A DNA stretch of 64,000 bases from Microbacterium rhizosphaerae (GCF_034120055.1 NZ_CP139368.1:2232001-2296000), one strand, 5' to 3'; counted from the stretch's first letter, positions 26,920 through 35,480 are shown. Program-made: numbers and translations. The notes: generated by a model from the letters alone, not told the origin.

Positions 26920-27980
26920 GCCCCCACACCCCCATCGACGGCCGCTGCGCGGTCGGCGGCCTCCGGCGACGCACTCTCCACGGGTGACAGGCTGTTCGGC
27001 CGATCCATCACGCGGTCCACCGCATCCAGGATCCGGTCGAGGTCGGGCAGGTGGTACTTCTCGAGCTTTGCGGGCGGGTACGGGATGTCATGGCCCGTCA
27101 CGCGCACAGGCGCCGACTCGAGGTAGTTGAAGCAGCGCTCGGTGACGCTGGCGATGAGCTCGGCGCCCACTCCCGCCTCGCGGGCCGCCTCGTGCGTGAC
27201 GACGACCCGTCCGGTCTTGCGGACCGACGCGGTCACCGTCCGGTAGTCGACGGGCGAGAGCGAGCGAAGGTCGATGACCTCGATCGACGTGCCCTCGTCC
27301 TCGGCGGCGGTGGCCGCATCCAGCGCCGTCTGCACCTGTGCGCCGTACGTGAGGATCGTCACGTCCCGTCCCTCCCGCGCGACGCGGGCGAGGCCCATGG
27401 GTGCGGCGTCGGCGAGCGGCGACTCGAGGTCGACCTCGCCCTTCGTGTGGTAGAGCCGCTTGGGCTCGAAGAAGACGACGGGGTCGTCGCTCGCGATCGC
27501 CTGCCGGAGCACGGTGAAGGCGTCCTGCGGGTTCGAGACCGCCACCACGCGCAGGCCCGACGTGTGCACGAAATAGGCCTCGGGAGACTCGGAATGGTGC
27601 TCGGCGGCGCCGACACCGCCGGCCCACGGGATGCGGATCGTGATCGGCATGCGCACCCTGCCGGCCGTGCGGTAGTGGAGCTTGGCCACCTGGCTCACGA
27701 TCTGATCGAAAGCGGGGTACACGAAGCCGTCGAACTGGATCTCGACGACAGGGCGGAAGCCTCGGTACGCGAGACCGACGGCCGTGCCCACGATCCCCGA
27801 CTCGGCGAGGGGGGTGTCGACGACCCGCGCCGCACCGAACTCGCTCTGCAGTCCGTCGGTGATGCGGAACACGCCGCCGAGCTTGCCGATGTCCTCGCCC
27901 ATGAGCAGGACGCGGTCGTCGTCCCGCATCGCGCGGCGCAGGCCCTCGTTCAGGGCCTTCGCCATCGTCAGCTGGGTCAT
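26916..27980 (-). CDS. bkdB: Branched-chain 2-oxoacid dehydrogenase E1 beta
   Basis: A 354-residue transketolase-like beta subunit. MGEDIGKLGGVFRIT and the TPLAESGIVG pattern near residue 55 are typical of E1 beta, and RIPWAGGVGAAEHHSES lies near the middle. Together with the alpha subunit it decarboxylates branched-chain 2-oxoacids using thiamine diphosphate. The start overlaps the bkdA stop as ATGA at 27977-27980, so the three genes form a tight coupled operon. Confidence 0.95.
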   Translation of the reverse strand: MTQLTMAKALNEGLRRAMRDDDRVLLMGEDIGKLGGVFRITDGLQSEFGAARVVDTPLAESGIVGTAVGLAYRGFRPVVEIQFDGFVYPAFDQIVSQVAKLHYRTAGRVRMPITIRIPWAGGVGAAEHHSESPEAYFVHTSGLRVVAVSNPQDAFTVLRQAIASDDPVVFFEPKRLYHTKGEVDLESPLADAAPMGLARVAREGRDVTILTYGAQVQTALDAATAAEDEGTSIEVIDLRSLSPVDYRTVTASVRKTGRVVVTHEAAREAGVGAELIASVTERCFNYLESAPVRVTGHDIPYPPAKLEKYHLPDLDRILDAVDRVMDRPNSLSPVESASPEAADRAAAVDGGVGA

Positions 27981-29107
27981 CGTGCGACCTCGCCCTCGGC
28001 CTCCGCGAACCCGTCCAGGTACGCGCTGAAGTCGGCGATCTGCTCGGCGATCCCGGTGTGCGGCTCGGCGTAGACGTTGTCGAAGACGCTCATCGCCGGC
28101 TTCGTCACGGCGCCGAGGCACGCGGCGCGCACCTGGGCGGCCATGTCGTCGGCCGCGGCCTGCACGGATGCCGCGAACTCGTCGCCGAACTCGCCGCGCG
28201 AGCGCAGGTACGCCTCGACACGGGTCAGCGGGTCGCGCGCGCGCCAGCGCTCGAGCTCGGCCGCGTCGCGGTAGCGGGTCGGGTCGTCGGACGTCGTGTG
28301 CGGACCCATGCGGTAGGTGACCGCTTCGATGAACGCGGGGCCCGCTCCGCTGCGGGCATGTGCCGCCGCCCACCGCATCGCGGCGAGGCAGGCCAGGACG
28401 TCGTTGCCGTCGACGCGCATGCTCGGGATGCCGAAGCCCGGTGCCCGGCCGGCGATCGGCGCGGCCGCCTGCACGCGAACGGGCTCGGAGATGGCGTACT
28501 GGTTGTTCGTGCACACGAACACGACGGGAGCGCCGAAGGATGCCGCGAACACCATCGCCTCGTTCACGTCGCCCTGGCTGGATGCGCCGTCGCCGAAGTA
28601 CGTGACCGCGACCTGGTCGGCGCCGTCGCGCTGGATGCCCATCCCATAGCCGACGGCATGCAGCGTCTGCGCGCCGATGATGATCTGCGGAACGGCCGAG
28701 TGCATCGTCTCGGGCTCGAGCGTCGAGTGGGCCTCCCCGCGCCAGGACAGGACGAAGTCCGACGGGCGGGCGCCGCGGGCGTAGACCACGCCGATCTCGC
28801 GGTAGCTGGGGAAGGTGAAGTCGTCGGCGCGCAGACCGCGCGCGGTGCCGATCTGCGTCGCCTCCTGGCCGCTGCACGGCGCCCACAGACCGAGCTGGCC
28901 CTGACGCTGGAGGGCGACGCCCTCGGCGTCGATGCGCCGGAGTACGACCATGTCGCGATAGAGGGCCTGCAGCTGCGCGGCATCCACGTCCGCGATCCAC
29001 GGGTCCAGGACGGAGTCGGCGATGCGCTCTCCGTCGGCGGTGAGCAGTCGTGCGACGTCGTCGATGTCGGCGCCGAGTTCGGCTGCGGGGGTGAGGGTGT
29101 GCACCAT
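27977..29107 (-). CDS. bkdA: Branched-chain 2-oxoacid dehydrogenase E1 alpha
   Basis: A 376-residue alpha subunit. The thiamine diphosphate motif runs from GDGASSQGD to CTNNQYAIS, and the phosphorylation-loop region YRMGPHTTSDDPTRYR is conserved. I chose the ATG at 29107 because GGAGG lies 8 nt upstream; an in-frame ATG at 29122 would add five residues and has no ribosome site. It heads the bkdABC operon, divergent from the Lrp-type regulator. Confidence 0.95.
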   Translation of the reverse strand: MVHTLTPAAELGADIDDVARLLTADGERIADSVLDPWIADVDAAQLQALYRDMVVLRRIDAEGVALQRQGQLGLWAPCSGQEATQIGTARGLRADDFTFPSYREIGVVYARGARPSDFVLSWRGEAHSTLEPETMHSAVPQIIIGAQTLHAVGYGMGIQRDGADQVAVTYFGDGASSQGDVNEAMVFAASFGAPVVFVCTNNQYAISEPVRVQAAAPIAGRAPGFGIPSMRVDGNDVLACLAAMRWAAAHARSGAGPAFIEAVTYRMGPHTTSDDPTRYRDAAELERWRARDPLTRVEAYLRSRGEFGDEFAASVQAAADDMAAQVRAACLGAVTKPAMSVFDNVYAEPHTGIAEQIADFSAYLDGFAEAEGEVAR

Positions 29108-29181
29108 TGTCGTGACCTCCATTCCGCATCGGCCTCTTGGGCTCCGCGGGTCGTCATCGGCCTCTTCGCCGACCTGATACG

Positions 29182-29210
29182 AGCGTACGTCCGATATGCA
29201 CCCCGCTCAA
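29182..29210 (-). promoter_or_regulatory. bkdABC promoter
   Basis: -35 TTGAGC (29210-29205), 17-nt spacer, -10 TACGCT (29187-29182). The -35 is the distal half-site of the palindrome at 29205-29231. Confidence 0.6.
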
Positions 29211-29231
29211 GCATGTCCGTTTTGCTTGAGC
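29205..29231. promoter_or_regulatory. Lrp/AsnC-type operator between bkdA and lrp
   Basis: A perfect 9-bp inverted repeat GCTCAAGCA / TGCTTGAGC with a 9-nt spacer. Its left arm contains the bkd -35, which fits direct control by the divergent regulator. Confidence 0.65.
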
Positions 29232-29263
29232 ATGTTGCCCATCACTGGTCCCCGGACGCGTGC

Positions 29264-29269
29264 TAAAGT
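29264..29269 (+). promoter_or_regulatory. -10 hexamer, leaderless lrp gene
   Basis: TAAAGT, then 8 nt, then the ATG at 29278. No ribosome site is present. Confidence 0.6.
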
Positions 29270-29277
29270 TGCGCATC

Positions 29278-29748
29278 ATGAGCAACTTGGACCGCGTCGA
29301 TCTCGAGCTCCTCAGCGCGCTCTCAGCGGATCATCGGGCGACCGTCGTCGCGCTCGCCGATCGCCTCGGGCTCTCCCGCAACACCGTCCAGGCGCGCATG
29401 GCCCGACTGGAGCGCGAGGGGGCGTTCCTGTCGTTCGAGCGGGCCGTCTCCACGAAGGCGCTCGGGTTCCCGATCGAAGCCTTCATCCACGTCACCGTGC
29501 GCCAGGTCGAGCTGCCGCAGATCACCGCCGAGCTGGTCCGCATCCCCGAAGTCGTGCAGGCGCACGGCCTGAGCGGTCAGATCGATCTGCTGGTGCGCGT
29601 GGCCTGTCTCGACACCCAGCATCTCTTCGAGACGGATGCCCGCATCCTGGCGATCGACGGCGTCGAGCGGACGGAGACCTCTCTCGTCATGGGCGAGGTC
29701 ATCCCCCACCGCGTCGCTCCGCTCATGGACCTGGCGCGGGAGCGGTAG
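29278..29748 (+). CDS. Lrp/AsnC-family regulator, probable BkdR
   Basis: A 156-residue regulator with an N-terminal helix-turn-helix (VVALADRLGLSRNTVQARMARLE, about 22-44) and a C-terminal RAM ligand-binding domain. It is divergent from bkdABC, the usual place for BkdR. A likely effector is leucine or another branched-chain amino acid (inference). The start was set at the leaderless ATG; an in-frame GTG 18 nt upstream lies within the promoter. Its last 26 bp overlap the 3' end of the convergent EamA gene. Confidence 0.93.
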   Translation: MSNLDRVDLELLSALSADHRATVVALADRLGLSRNTVQARMARLEREGAFLSFERAVSTKALGFPIEAFIHVTVRQVELPQITAELVRIPEVVQAHGLSGQIDLLVRVACLDTQHLFETDARILAIDGVERTETSLVMGEVIPHRVAPLMDLARER

Positions 29749-30724
29749 CGGCGTCCGCCGCGGACGTCGAGTCGGCGCGGACCAGCACGACGCCCACGAG
29801 GATCAGCGCTCCCCCGAGGAATTGGATGGGCGCGGGCGTCTCGCCGAGAAGCAGGCAGGCGAATCCGAGCGCGAAGAGCACCTCCGAGAGGCCGACGAAC
29901 GAGGCCACGCGGGACCCGAGGCGCGGAATCGCCATGACGCCGAGCGCATAGCCGAGGGTCGTGCCGACCGCGGCCACCCACGTCATCGGCACGAACCACG
30001 GCACCTCGAGCCCGGAGAGCGCGACGGTTGCCGCCGGGGCGCGGAACGGCATGACGCCGATCGCGCAGAGGACGCCCATGGCCGCCGCACCCGTCAGGAG
30101 TCCTCCCGCCGCGAGAGCGAGCGGCGGCAGGCCGGCGCCCGCCCGCTCGGACGCGACGAAGTACACGCACACGCAGACGGCCGCGGCAAGGGCGAGAAGC
30201 GTGCCGACGAGGTCGAAGGACGCGCCGACGACGTTCACGACGAGGACGAGGCCCACCACCGCGACCACGGACCCCCACAGGACGAGCGCCGAGGGAGCGC
30301 GCCGGGTGCGCAGCCACGTGAAGGCGACCAGCAGCACGGGAGCGAGGTACTGGATGAGCAGGGCGACGGCCACCGGCATCCGCTGCATCGCCGAGAAGAA
30401 GAAGAGCTGACAGCCGAGGACCGGCACCAGCCCGAACAGGACGATCAATCCGCCGTGGCGGCGGAGGAAGCCGGGCTGCCGCCGGAGCGCGCGGATCAGC
30501 GCCGGCGAGAGGATCAGCCCGGAGACCCCCATGCGGACCAGCAGGGCGGCCCCGAGCGACCAGCCCGCCTCCAGAAGCGGCTTGACCAGCGGACCGCTCG
30601 ACGAGAACGCCAGGGCGGACCCGATTCCGAGCAGCAGCCCGGTCGTCCGCACGCGCGCACGACTCCGTTCGCCCGCAGCGGCGACGGGAGGGAGGGAGGC
30701 GGTCGAAACGGTCATGGGCGGCAT
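29723..30724 (-). CDS. EamA/DMT-family transporter
   Basis: A 333-residue membrane protein with about ten helices in two EamA repeats (roughly 28-160 and 170-310). Members export amino acids, purines or other metabolites. Being next to a leucine-responsive regulator, an amino-acid role is possible but unproven. The ATG at 30724 or the ATG three codons later (30715) could be the start. Its end lies inside the lrp coding region on the other strand. Confidence 0.9.
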   Translation of the reverse strand: MPPMTVSTASLPPVAAAGERSRARVRTTGLLLGIGSALAFSSSGPLVKPLLEAGWSLGAALLVRMGVSGLILSPALIRALRRQPGFLRRHGGLIVLFGLVPVLGCQLFFFSAMQRMPVAVALLIQYLAPVLLVAFTWLRTRRAPSALVLWGSVVAVVGLVLVVNVVGASFDLVGTLLALAAAVCVCVYFVASERAGAGLPPLALAAGGLLTGAAAMGVLCAIGVMPFRAPAATVALSGLEVPWFVPMTWVAAVGTTLGYALGVMAIPRLGSRVASFVGLSEVLFALGFACLLLGETPAPIQFLGGALILVGVVLVRADSTSAADAATAPAPGP

Positions 30725-30730
30725 CCGACT

Positions 30731-30809
30731 GTCAGGGGTGAACGTTGTCTACACTGGTGACACTATCGATCGAGGATGTCAGGAGTCAACGTGGTGTTCA
30801 TCCATGACA
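30731..30809 (+). repeat. Imperfect 32-bp tandem duplication before CGNR gene
   Basis: Copies at 30731-30762 and 30778-30809 agree at 23 of 32 positions, including 15 of the first 18. The first copy carries a TACACT hexamer (30750-30755). The second carries the AGGAG ribosome site and GTG start. Both encode SGVNVV in the same sense. Confidence 0.45.
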
Positions 30810-31345
30810 CGCGTCAGTCGCTCACGGCTGCCGTTCACCTCGTCAACACGCTGCCCGGGATCGATCGCGACGACACGCTGCGCACGCTCGGGGACCTCGA
30901 TGCGTATCTCGCGGTGAACCCGTTCACGGGGATGCTGCGACGGGATGCGTCCGAGCTCGCCGCCGTGCGCAGCATCCGCCCGCGACTGCGCGCGCTCTGG
31001 GACGTCGACCGTGACGGCGCGGTGCCGCTCGTCAACGAGATGCTCCGCGACGGCAAGGCGCTCCCCCAGCTGACGATCCACGACGGCTACGACTGGCACA
31101 TCCACGCGACGGCCGACGACTCGCCTCTGCAGACCCGCATCCTCGTGGAGGCCGCCATGGCGTTCGTGGACGTGATCCGGTCCGACGAGTACGACCGCGT
31201 GCGGGTGTGCTCGGCCGATGACTGCGACGCGGTGTACGTCGACTACTCGAAGAACGGATCCAAGCGCTACTGCGACACCGGCAATTGCGGCAACCGGATG
31301 AACGTCAACGCGTACCGCCGTCGGAAGGCGCAAGAAACCGCGTGA
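30791..31345 (+). CDS. CGNR zinc-finger (ABATE domain) regulator-like protein
   Basis: A 184-residue protein. An N-terminal ABATE-like domain covers about residues 1-120. A C-terminal treble-clef zinc finger has CSADDC followed by YCDTGNCGNRMNVNAYR, which contains the name-giving CGNR. It is a presumed nucleic-acid-binding regulator of unknown target. GTG at 30791 was chosen because AGGAG ends 5 nt upstream; GTG 30794 or ATG 30776 are alternatives. Its last 41 bp overlap the convergent hydrolase gene. Confidence 0.85.
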   Translation: MVFIHDTRQSLTAAVHLVNTLPGIDRDDTLRTLGDLDAYLAVNPFTGMLRRDASELAAVRSIRPRLRALWDVDRDGAVPLVNEMLRDGKALPQLTIHDGYDWHIHATADDSPLQTRILVEAAMAFVDVIRSDEYDRVRVCSADDCDAVYVDYSKNGSKRYCDTGNCGNRMNVNAYRRRKAQETA

Positions 31346-32204
31346 TGGCGGCCGCCGCCGCCTGCGGCGTCTCGTAGTGGATGAGATGCCCGACGTCGGC
31401 GATCTCGACCAGCTGCGCGTCGGGGAACATCGCGACGAGCCGGCGCTCCGCCTCGATGGGCGTGATGTCGTCCTTCTGCGCAGCGACCAGCAGGGTCGGC
31501 TGCGCGATGAGCGGCGCGAACTCGCGCACGTCGTGCGACACGGATGCCACGAACGCATCGTGCAGCACATCCCGGTCGGCGAAGCGCGAGAAGTACGTGT
31601 CGTGCTGATCGTGCACGAAACGCCGCAGCTCGGGCTCGCGCGTCTTCGCCATCGACTCGCTCATGCCGCGCACGATCAGCGGGCTGCGCAGCAGCGCCTC
31701 GCCTGCGGGCCGCGGCAGTCGCGCCCCTGCCCAGTAGTAGAAGACCGCGAGTCGCGTCAGCACGCCACGCGGTCCCTCGAGCGCCGGCGCTCCGATCGGG
31801 TTCACGAGGATCAGGCGGTCGGTCGGCAGCCCCCAGGCGACGGCGGCGGCCGCGACGATCGAGCCGAAGCTGTGGCCCAGGACGACGGCTCCCGGGGCGA
31901 CCGCCGCGACGAAGGCCGTGAGCCACTCGGCGTAGGTGTCGAGCGTGTGGCGGCGGCCCGGAAGCGGCGCCGATTCGCCGAAGCCGGGGAGGTCGGGTGA
32001 GACGATCCGGATGCCGGGCAGGTGGGCGACCACCGGCTCGAGTCCGTGGTGCTCTCCGCGGAAACCGTGCACGGCGACGATGGTGGTCCCGGCATCGGCG
32101 GGACCGTAGACCCAGTAGGCCGTCGTGCCCGCGCACACCTCGACCTCGCGCCGCTCGACCGGGATCTCGGCGAGTCGGGCGGCGTACGGGTTCACGGCGG
32201 GCAC
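31305..32204 (-). CDS. Alpha/beta-fold hydrolase
   Basis: A 299-residue alpha/beta hydrolase. The oxyanion motif HGFRG lies near residue 46, the nucleophile elbow is GHSFGS, and the catalytic Asp and His fit KDDITP and GHLIHYE near the C-terminus. A cap domain lies in between. The substrate is unknown. The GTG start has TAGACT 6 nt upstream and no ribosome site. Confidence 0.9.
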   Translation of the reverse strand: MPAVNPYAARLAEIPVERREVEVCAGTTAYWVYGPADAGTTIVAVHGFRGEHHGLEPVVAHLPGIRIVSPDLPGFGESAPLPGRRHTLDTYAEWLTAFVAAVAPGAVVLGHSFGSIVAAAAVAWGLPTDRLILVNPIGAPALEGPRGVLTRLAVFYYWAGARLPRPAGEALLRSPLIVRGMSESMAKTREPELRRFVHDQHDTYFSRFADRDVLHDAFVASVSHDVREFAPLIAQPTLLVAAQKDDITPIEAERRLVAMFPDAQLVEIADVGHLIHYETPQAAAAAITRFLAPSDGGTR

Positions 32205-32210
32205 CCGTCG

Positions 32211-32216
32211 AGTCTA
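32211..32216 (-). promoter_or_regulatory. -10 hexamer, leaderless alpha/beta hydrolase
   Basis: TAGACT, then 6 nt, then the GTG at 32204. Confidence 0.6.
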
Positions 32217-32262
32217 CGAGCCGCCGCCGGCGCGCCGGACGGTCGCTGTCGGAGGCCACCCA

Positions 32263-32268
32263 TACCGT
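32263..32268 (+). promoter_or_regulatory. -10 hexamer, leaderless exonuclease gene
   Basis: TACCGT, then GGGCGGC (7 nt), then the ATG at 32276. Confidence 0.55.
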
Positions 32269-32275
32269 GGGCGGC

Positions 32276-33001
32276 ATGCACGACGGCCCGCCGCTCTTCG
32301 AGATGGACGCTCCGGAATGGGCGTACGGCGTCGGCGTGTTCGACCTGGAGACCACCGGCATCGACGTCGAGCGGGATCGCATCGTGACCGCGCATGTGGG
32401 TGTGCTCGGCCCGGACGGCGCGGTGCGGCGGTCACGGGCATGGATGGCGGACCCCGGAGTGGAGATCCCGGCCGAGGCCAGCGCCGTGCACGGCATCTCG
32501 AGCGCGCAGGCGCGCGCACAGGGGCGACCCGCTGCCGAGGTCGTGGCGGAGGTCGTCGACACGCTCCGAGCGGTGTTCGCCGCCGGATATCCGGTGGTCG
32601 CCTACAACGCGCCGTTCGACTTCTCGATGCTGCGCCATGAGGCCGTGCGTCACGGCGTCGAGCCGATCGACCGGCCCTCGCCCGTCATCGACCCGCTCGT
32701 GCTCGACAAGTTCATGGACCGCTATCGCCCCGGCAGGCGCACGCTCTCCGTGGTGGCGGAGCACTACCGCGTGGTGCTCGCGGACGCCCACGACGCATCC
32801 GCCGACGCCGTCGCCGCCGGCCGCGTCGCTCTGGCCCTCGCGGAGCGCTTCGGCCCTTCGCTCCCCCGCACCGCCGGGGAGCTGCACACCCGGCAGATCT
32901 CGTGGGCGCGCCTCCAGGCGGAGAGCCTCACGGAGTACTTCGTCCGGATCGGGCGCATCGACCCGGAGGAGCGCCTCGACGGCCGCTGGCCGATCCGATG
33001 A
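32276..33001 (+). CDS. DnaQ-like 3'-5' exonuclease
   Basis: A 241-residue DEDDh exonuclease. Exo I is FDLETTGID, Exo II is NAPFDFSML, and Exo III falls in the DAHDASADA region with His and Asp. No polymerase domain is present. It resembles stand-alone epsilon-like exonucleases used in proofreading or repair. The open frame continues upstream, but conserved sequence begins here. Confidence 0.92.
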   Translation: MHDGPPLFEMDAPEWAYGVGVFDLETTGIDVERDRIVTAHVGVLGPDGAVRRSRAWMADPGVEIPAEASAVHGISSAQARAQGRPAAEVVAEVVDTLRAVFAAGYPVVAYNAPFDFSMLRHEAVRHGVEPIDRPSPVIDPLVLDKFMDRYRPGRRTLSVVAEHYRVVLADAHDASADAVAAGRVALALAERFGPSLPRTAGELHTRQISWARLQAESLTEYFVRIGRIDPEERLDGRWPIR

Positions 33002-33047
33002 GCCGGCACGGCTCTGCATCCGTGGCCGCTGCCACCTCCGGCGACGA

Positions 33048-33075
33048 CGAAGGCCCCGCCGGGGCGGGGCCTTCG
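33048..33075. terminator. Bidirectional terminator hairpin
   Basis: A 12-bp perfect stem (CGAAGGCCCCGC with its complement) and loop CGGG, between the convergent exonuclease and rpmE2 genes. Confidence 0.8.
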
Positions 33076-33092
33076 GAACGTGCGGGGCTCGA

Positions 33093-33353
33093 TTACTTCG
33101 AGGAGCCGCCGCCGAAGTTCTTGAAGCGCTGGTTGAACTTCTCGACGCGGCCGGCCGAGTCGAGGATGCGCTGCTTGCCCGTGTAGAACGGGTGCGAGGC
33201 GGACGAGATCTCGACGTCGATGACGGGGTACTCGGCGCCTTCGAACTCGATGGTCTTGTCGCTCGAGACAGTGGAGCGCGTGAGGAACAGCTCGCCCGAG
33301 CCGAGATCGCGGAACACGACGGCCTGGTAGTTCGGGTGGATGTCAGTCTTCAT
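33093..33353 (-). CDS. rpmE2: Ribosomal protein bL31, type B
   Basis: An 86-residue ribosomal protein starting [10 protein letters not shown]. It has no cysteines, so it is the zinc-free (type B/C-minus) form. AAGGAC precedes the ATG. I saw no Zur-like palindrome upstream, so it may be the everyday L31 here and not a zinc-starvation paralogue. Confidence 0.97.
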   Translation of the reverse strand: MKTDIHPNYQAVVFRDLGSGELFLTRSTVSSDKTIEFEGAEYPVIDVEISSASHPFYTGKQRILDSAGRVEKFNQRFKNFGGGSSK

Positions 33354-33430
33354 GGGAAGTCCTTCAAAGTGTGGTGCCCTGGATTTTGCCAGGGCGGACG
33401 AAGTCTGCGGTGCGAGCGCACCAAGGATCG

Positions 33431-33436
33431 AGTCTA
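33431..33436 (-). promoter_or_regulatory. -10 hexamer of rpmE2
   Basis: TAGACT about 78 nt before the start, giving a leader of roughly 70 nt. Confidence 0.45.
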
Positions 33437-33479
33437 CCAGCAACACGGTCCGCCCGAGGAATCGGGGCGGGCGCCGTCG

Positions 33480-34265
33480 TCAGGCCGCGGCGCGCGCGGC
33501 GAAGCGGCCGTCCGCCTCGGTGAGCACGATCGGCATCCCGAACGTCTCGGTGAGGTTGTCGGAGGTCAGGGTGCCGGCGAGCGGGCCCGATGCCACGGCC
33601 TGGCCGTCGCGCAGCAGCAGCACGTGTGTGAAGCCGACGGGGATCTCCTCCACGTGGTGCGTGACCATGATCATCGCCGGGGTCGTCGGCGCCTGGGCGT
33701 AGCCGCTGAGCAGGGCGAGCAGCTCTTCGCGCGCGCCCAGATCGAGACTCGCGCTCGGCTCGTCGAGGAGAAGGAGCTCGGGGTCGGTCATGACCGCGCG
33801 CGCGATCTGGACCCGCTTCTGCTCGCCGTCGGACAGCGTGCCGAAGGTGCGGTCGGCGAGATGGTCGAGATGCCACTCGGCGAGCACGCGCAAGGCGCGA
33901 CGCTCGTCGATGTCGTCGTAGTCCTCGCGCCAGCGGCCGAGGACCGAGTAGGCGGCCGTCATGACGACGTTCAGCACCGTCTCCTCGGGCGGCACCTGGC
34001 GCGCCATGGCGGTCGAGGCGAAGCCGATGCGCGGACGCAGCTCGAACACGTCGCTGCGGCCCAGCTGCTCGCCGAGGATGCGGACGATGCCCGACGTCGG
34101 ATGCATCAGGGTGTCGGCGAGCTGCAGGAGCGTCGTCTTGCCCGCGCCGTTCGGCCCGAGGATCACCCAGCGCTCGTCGTCCCGCACAGTCCACGAGAGG
34201 TGGTCGACGATGTCACGGGAACTGCGGCGGACGACGACGTCGGAGAACTCGAGGACCTCAGGCAT
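33480..34265 (-). CDS. ABC transporter ATP-binding protein
   Basis: A 261-residue ATPase. Walker A is GPNGAGKT, the signature is LSDGEQKR, Walker B is LLLLDEPSA, and the switch His is in VTHH. No membrane partner is adjacent, and it resembles stand-alone YlmA/ModF-like ATPases. Function is unknown. The glgA TAG stop supplies the start of a TAGGCT hexamer that ends 6 nt before its ATG. Confidence 0.92.
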   Translation of the reverse strand: MPEVLEFSDVVVRRSSRDIVDHLSWTVRDDERWVILGPNGAGKTTLLQLADTLMHPTSGIVRILGEQLGRSDVFELRPRIGFASTAMARQVPPEETVLNVVMTAAYSVLGRWREDYDDIDERRALRVLAEWHLDHLADRTFGTLSDGEQKRVQIARAVMTDPELLLLDEPSASLDLGAREELLALLSGYAQAPTTPAMIMVTHHVEEIPVGFTHVLLLRDGQAVASGPLAGTLTSDNLTETFGMPIVLTEADGRFAARAAA

Positions 34266-34271
34266 CTGCCC

Positions 34272-34277
34272 AGCCTA
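34272..34277 (-). promoter_or_regulatory. -10 hexamer, leaderless ABC ATPase
   Basis: TAGGCT, beginning with the glgA TAG stop. The ATG at 34265 follows after 6 nt. Confidence 0.6.
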
Positions 34278-35474
34278 TCGAGACTCGGCGGCGACCTCCG
34301 CGTACAGTGCGGCCGTCTGGGCGGCGATGGCGGCCCAGCTGAAGTCCTCGGTGGCGCGAGCCCGACCGGCCGCGCCGTAGGCGGCCGCCCGCTCCGGATC
34401 CGTCGCCACCTCGGTCAGCACGCGGGCGAGGTCGGCGACGAAGGCGTCCGGATCGATGGGCGTGCCGCTGCCGTCCTGCACCTGGTCGATCGGCACCAGC
34501 CGGCCCGTCACGCCGTCGCTGACGACCTCGGGGATGCCGCCTGTCGCGGTTCCGACCACGGCCGCGCCGCACGCCATCGCCTCGAGGTTCACGATGCCGA
34601 GCGGCTCGTAGATCGACGGACAGACGAAGGTCGTCGCTGCGGCCAGGATCGTGCAGAGCTCGGGCCTTGACAGCATCCTGTCGATCCAGACCACGCCATC
34701 GCGCGTCTCCTGCAGTCCCTGGACGAGACCCTGCACCTCCGCCATGATCTCGGGCGTGTCCGGCGCGCCGGCGCACAGCACGAGCTGCACCTCCGGCGGC
34801 AGCAGGGCCGCAGCGCGCAGGAGATACGGCAGACCCTTCTGGCGGGTGATGCGGCCCACGAAGACGATGGACGGACGGCTCGGATCGATGCCCTGCTCAG
34901 CCAGGTACCCCGGGTCGTCGACGGGATGCCACGCCTCGACGTCGATGCCGTTGTAGATGACCCGCACCTTGGCGGGATCGAGCGAGGGGTAGCTGCGGAG
35001 GATGTCTCGTCGCATCCCGTCGCTGACCGCCACGACCGCAGCGGCACCTTCGTACGCCGTCTTCTCGATGTAGCTCGACACGCGGTACCCGCCGCCGAGC
35101 TGCTCCGCCTTCCACGGCCGCAGCGGCTCCAGGCTGTGGGCGGTGACGATGTGCGGGATGCCGTACAGGAGCGACGAGAGGTGACCCGCGAAGTTCGCGT
35201 ACCACGTGTGGCTGTGCACGACGTCGGCCCCCGCCACGTCGGGGACGATCTCGAGGTCCGTGCCGAGCGTCTGGATGGCGCCGTTCGCACCCGCGAGCCC
35301 CGGTGGGACGCCGTGCGAGGTGGTGCCCTCCTCGTCGCGTTCGGCGCCGAAGGCGTGCACCCGGACATCGAGGCCGTCCTCGACGCGCAGCGCCTTCACG
35401 AGCTCGGCGGCATGCACGCCGGCGCCCCCGTAGATCTCCGGCGGATACTCCTTGGTCACGATGTCGACGCGCAT
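34275..35474 (-). CDS. glgA: GT4 glycogen/maltose-1-phosphate synthase (coryne-type GlgA)
   Basis: A 399-residue GT-B glycosyltransferase of family GT4. The N-terminal domain starts YPPEIYGGAGVHAAEL; the C-terminal domain has FVGRITRQKG and EPLGIVNLEAMACG. It transfers glucose from ADP-glucose. In mycobacteria the equivalent enzyme (Rv1212c) makes maltose-1-phosphate for the GlgE route, so that product is possible too. It is divergent from glgC with only 46 bp between starts; TAGCGT lies 6 nt before its ATG. Confidence 0.93.
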   Translation of the reverse strand: MRVDIVTKEYPPEIYGGAGVHAAELVKALRVEDGLDVRVHAFGAERDEEGTTSHGVPPGLAGANGAIQTLGTDLEIVPDVAGADVVHSHTWYANFAGHLSSLLYGIPHIVTAHSLEPLRPWKAEQLGGGYRVSSYIEKTAYEGAAAVVAVSDGMRRDILRSYPSLDPAKVRVIYNGIDVEAWHPVDDPGYLAEQGIDPSRPSIVFVGRITRQKGLPYLLRAAALLPPEVQLVLCAGAPDTPEIMAEVQGLVQGLQETRDGVVWIDRMLSRPELCTILAAATTFVCPSIYEPLGIVNLEAMACGAAVVGTATGGIPEVVSDGVTGRLVPIDQVQDGSGTPIDPDAFVADLARVLTEVATDPERAAAYGAAGRARATEDFSWAAIAAQTAALYAEVAAESR

Positions 35475-35480
35475 GACGAA

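Noticed and set aside
33354..33446. N-terminal extension of L31 upstream of MKTDIHPNY
   Set aside because: The extra residues do not match any L31 and cover the promoter; AAGGAC supports the start at 33353.
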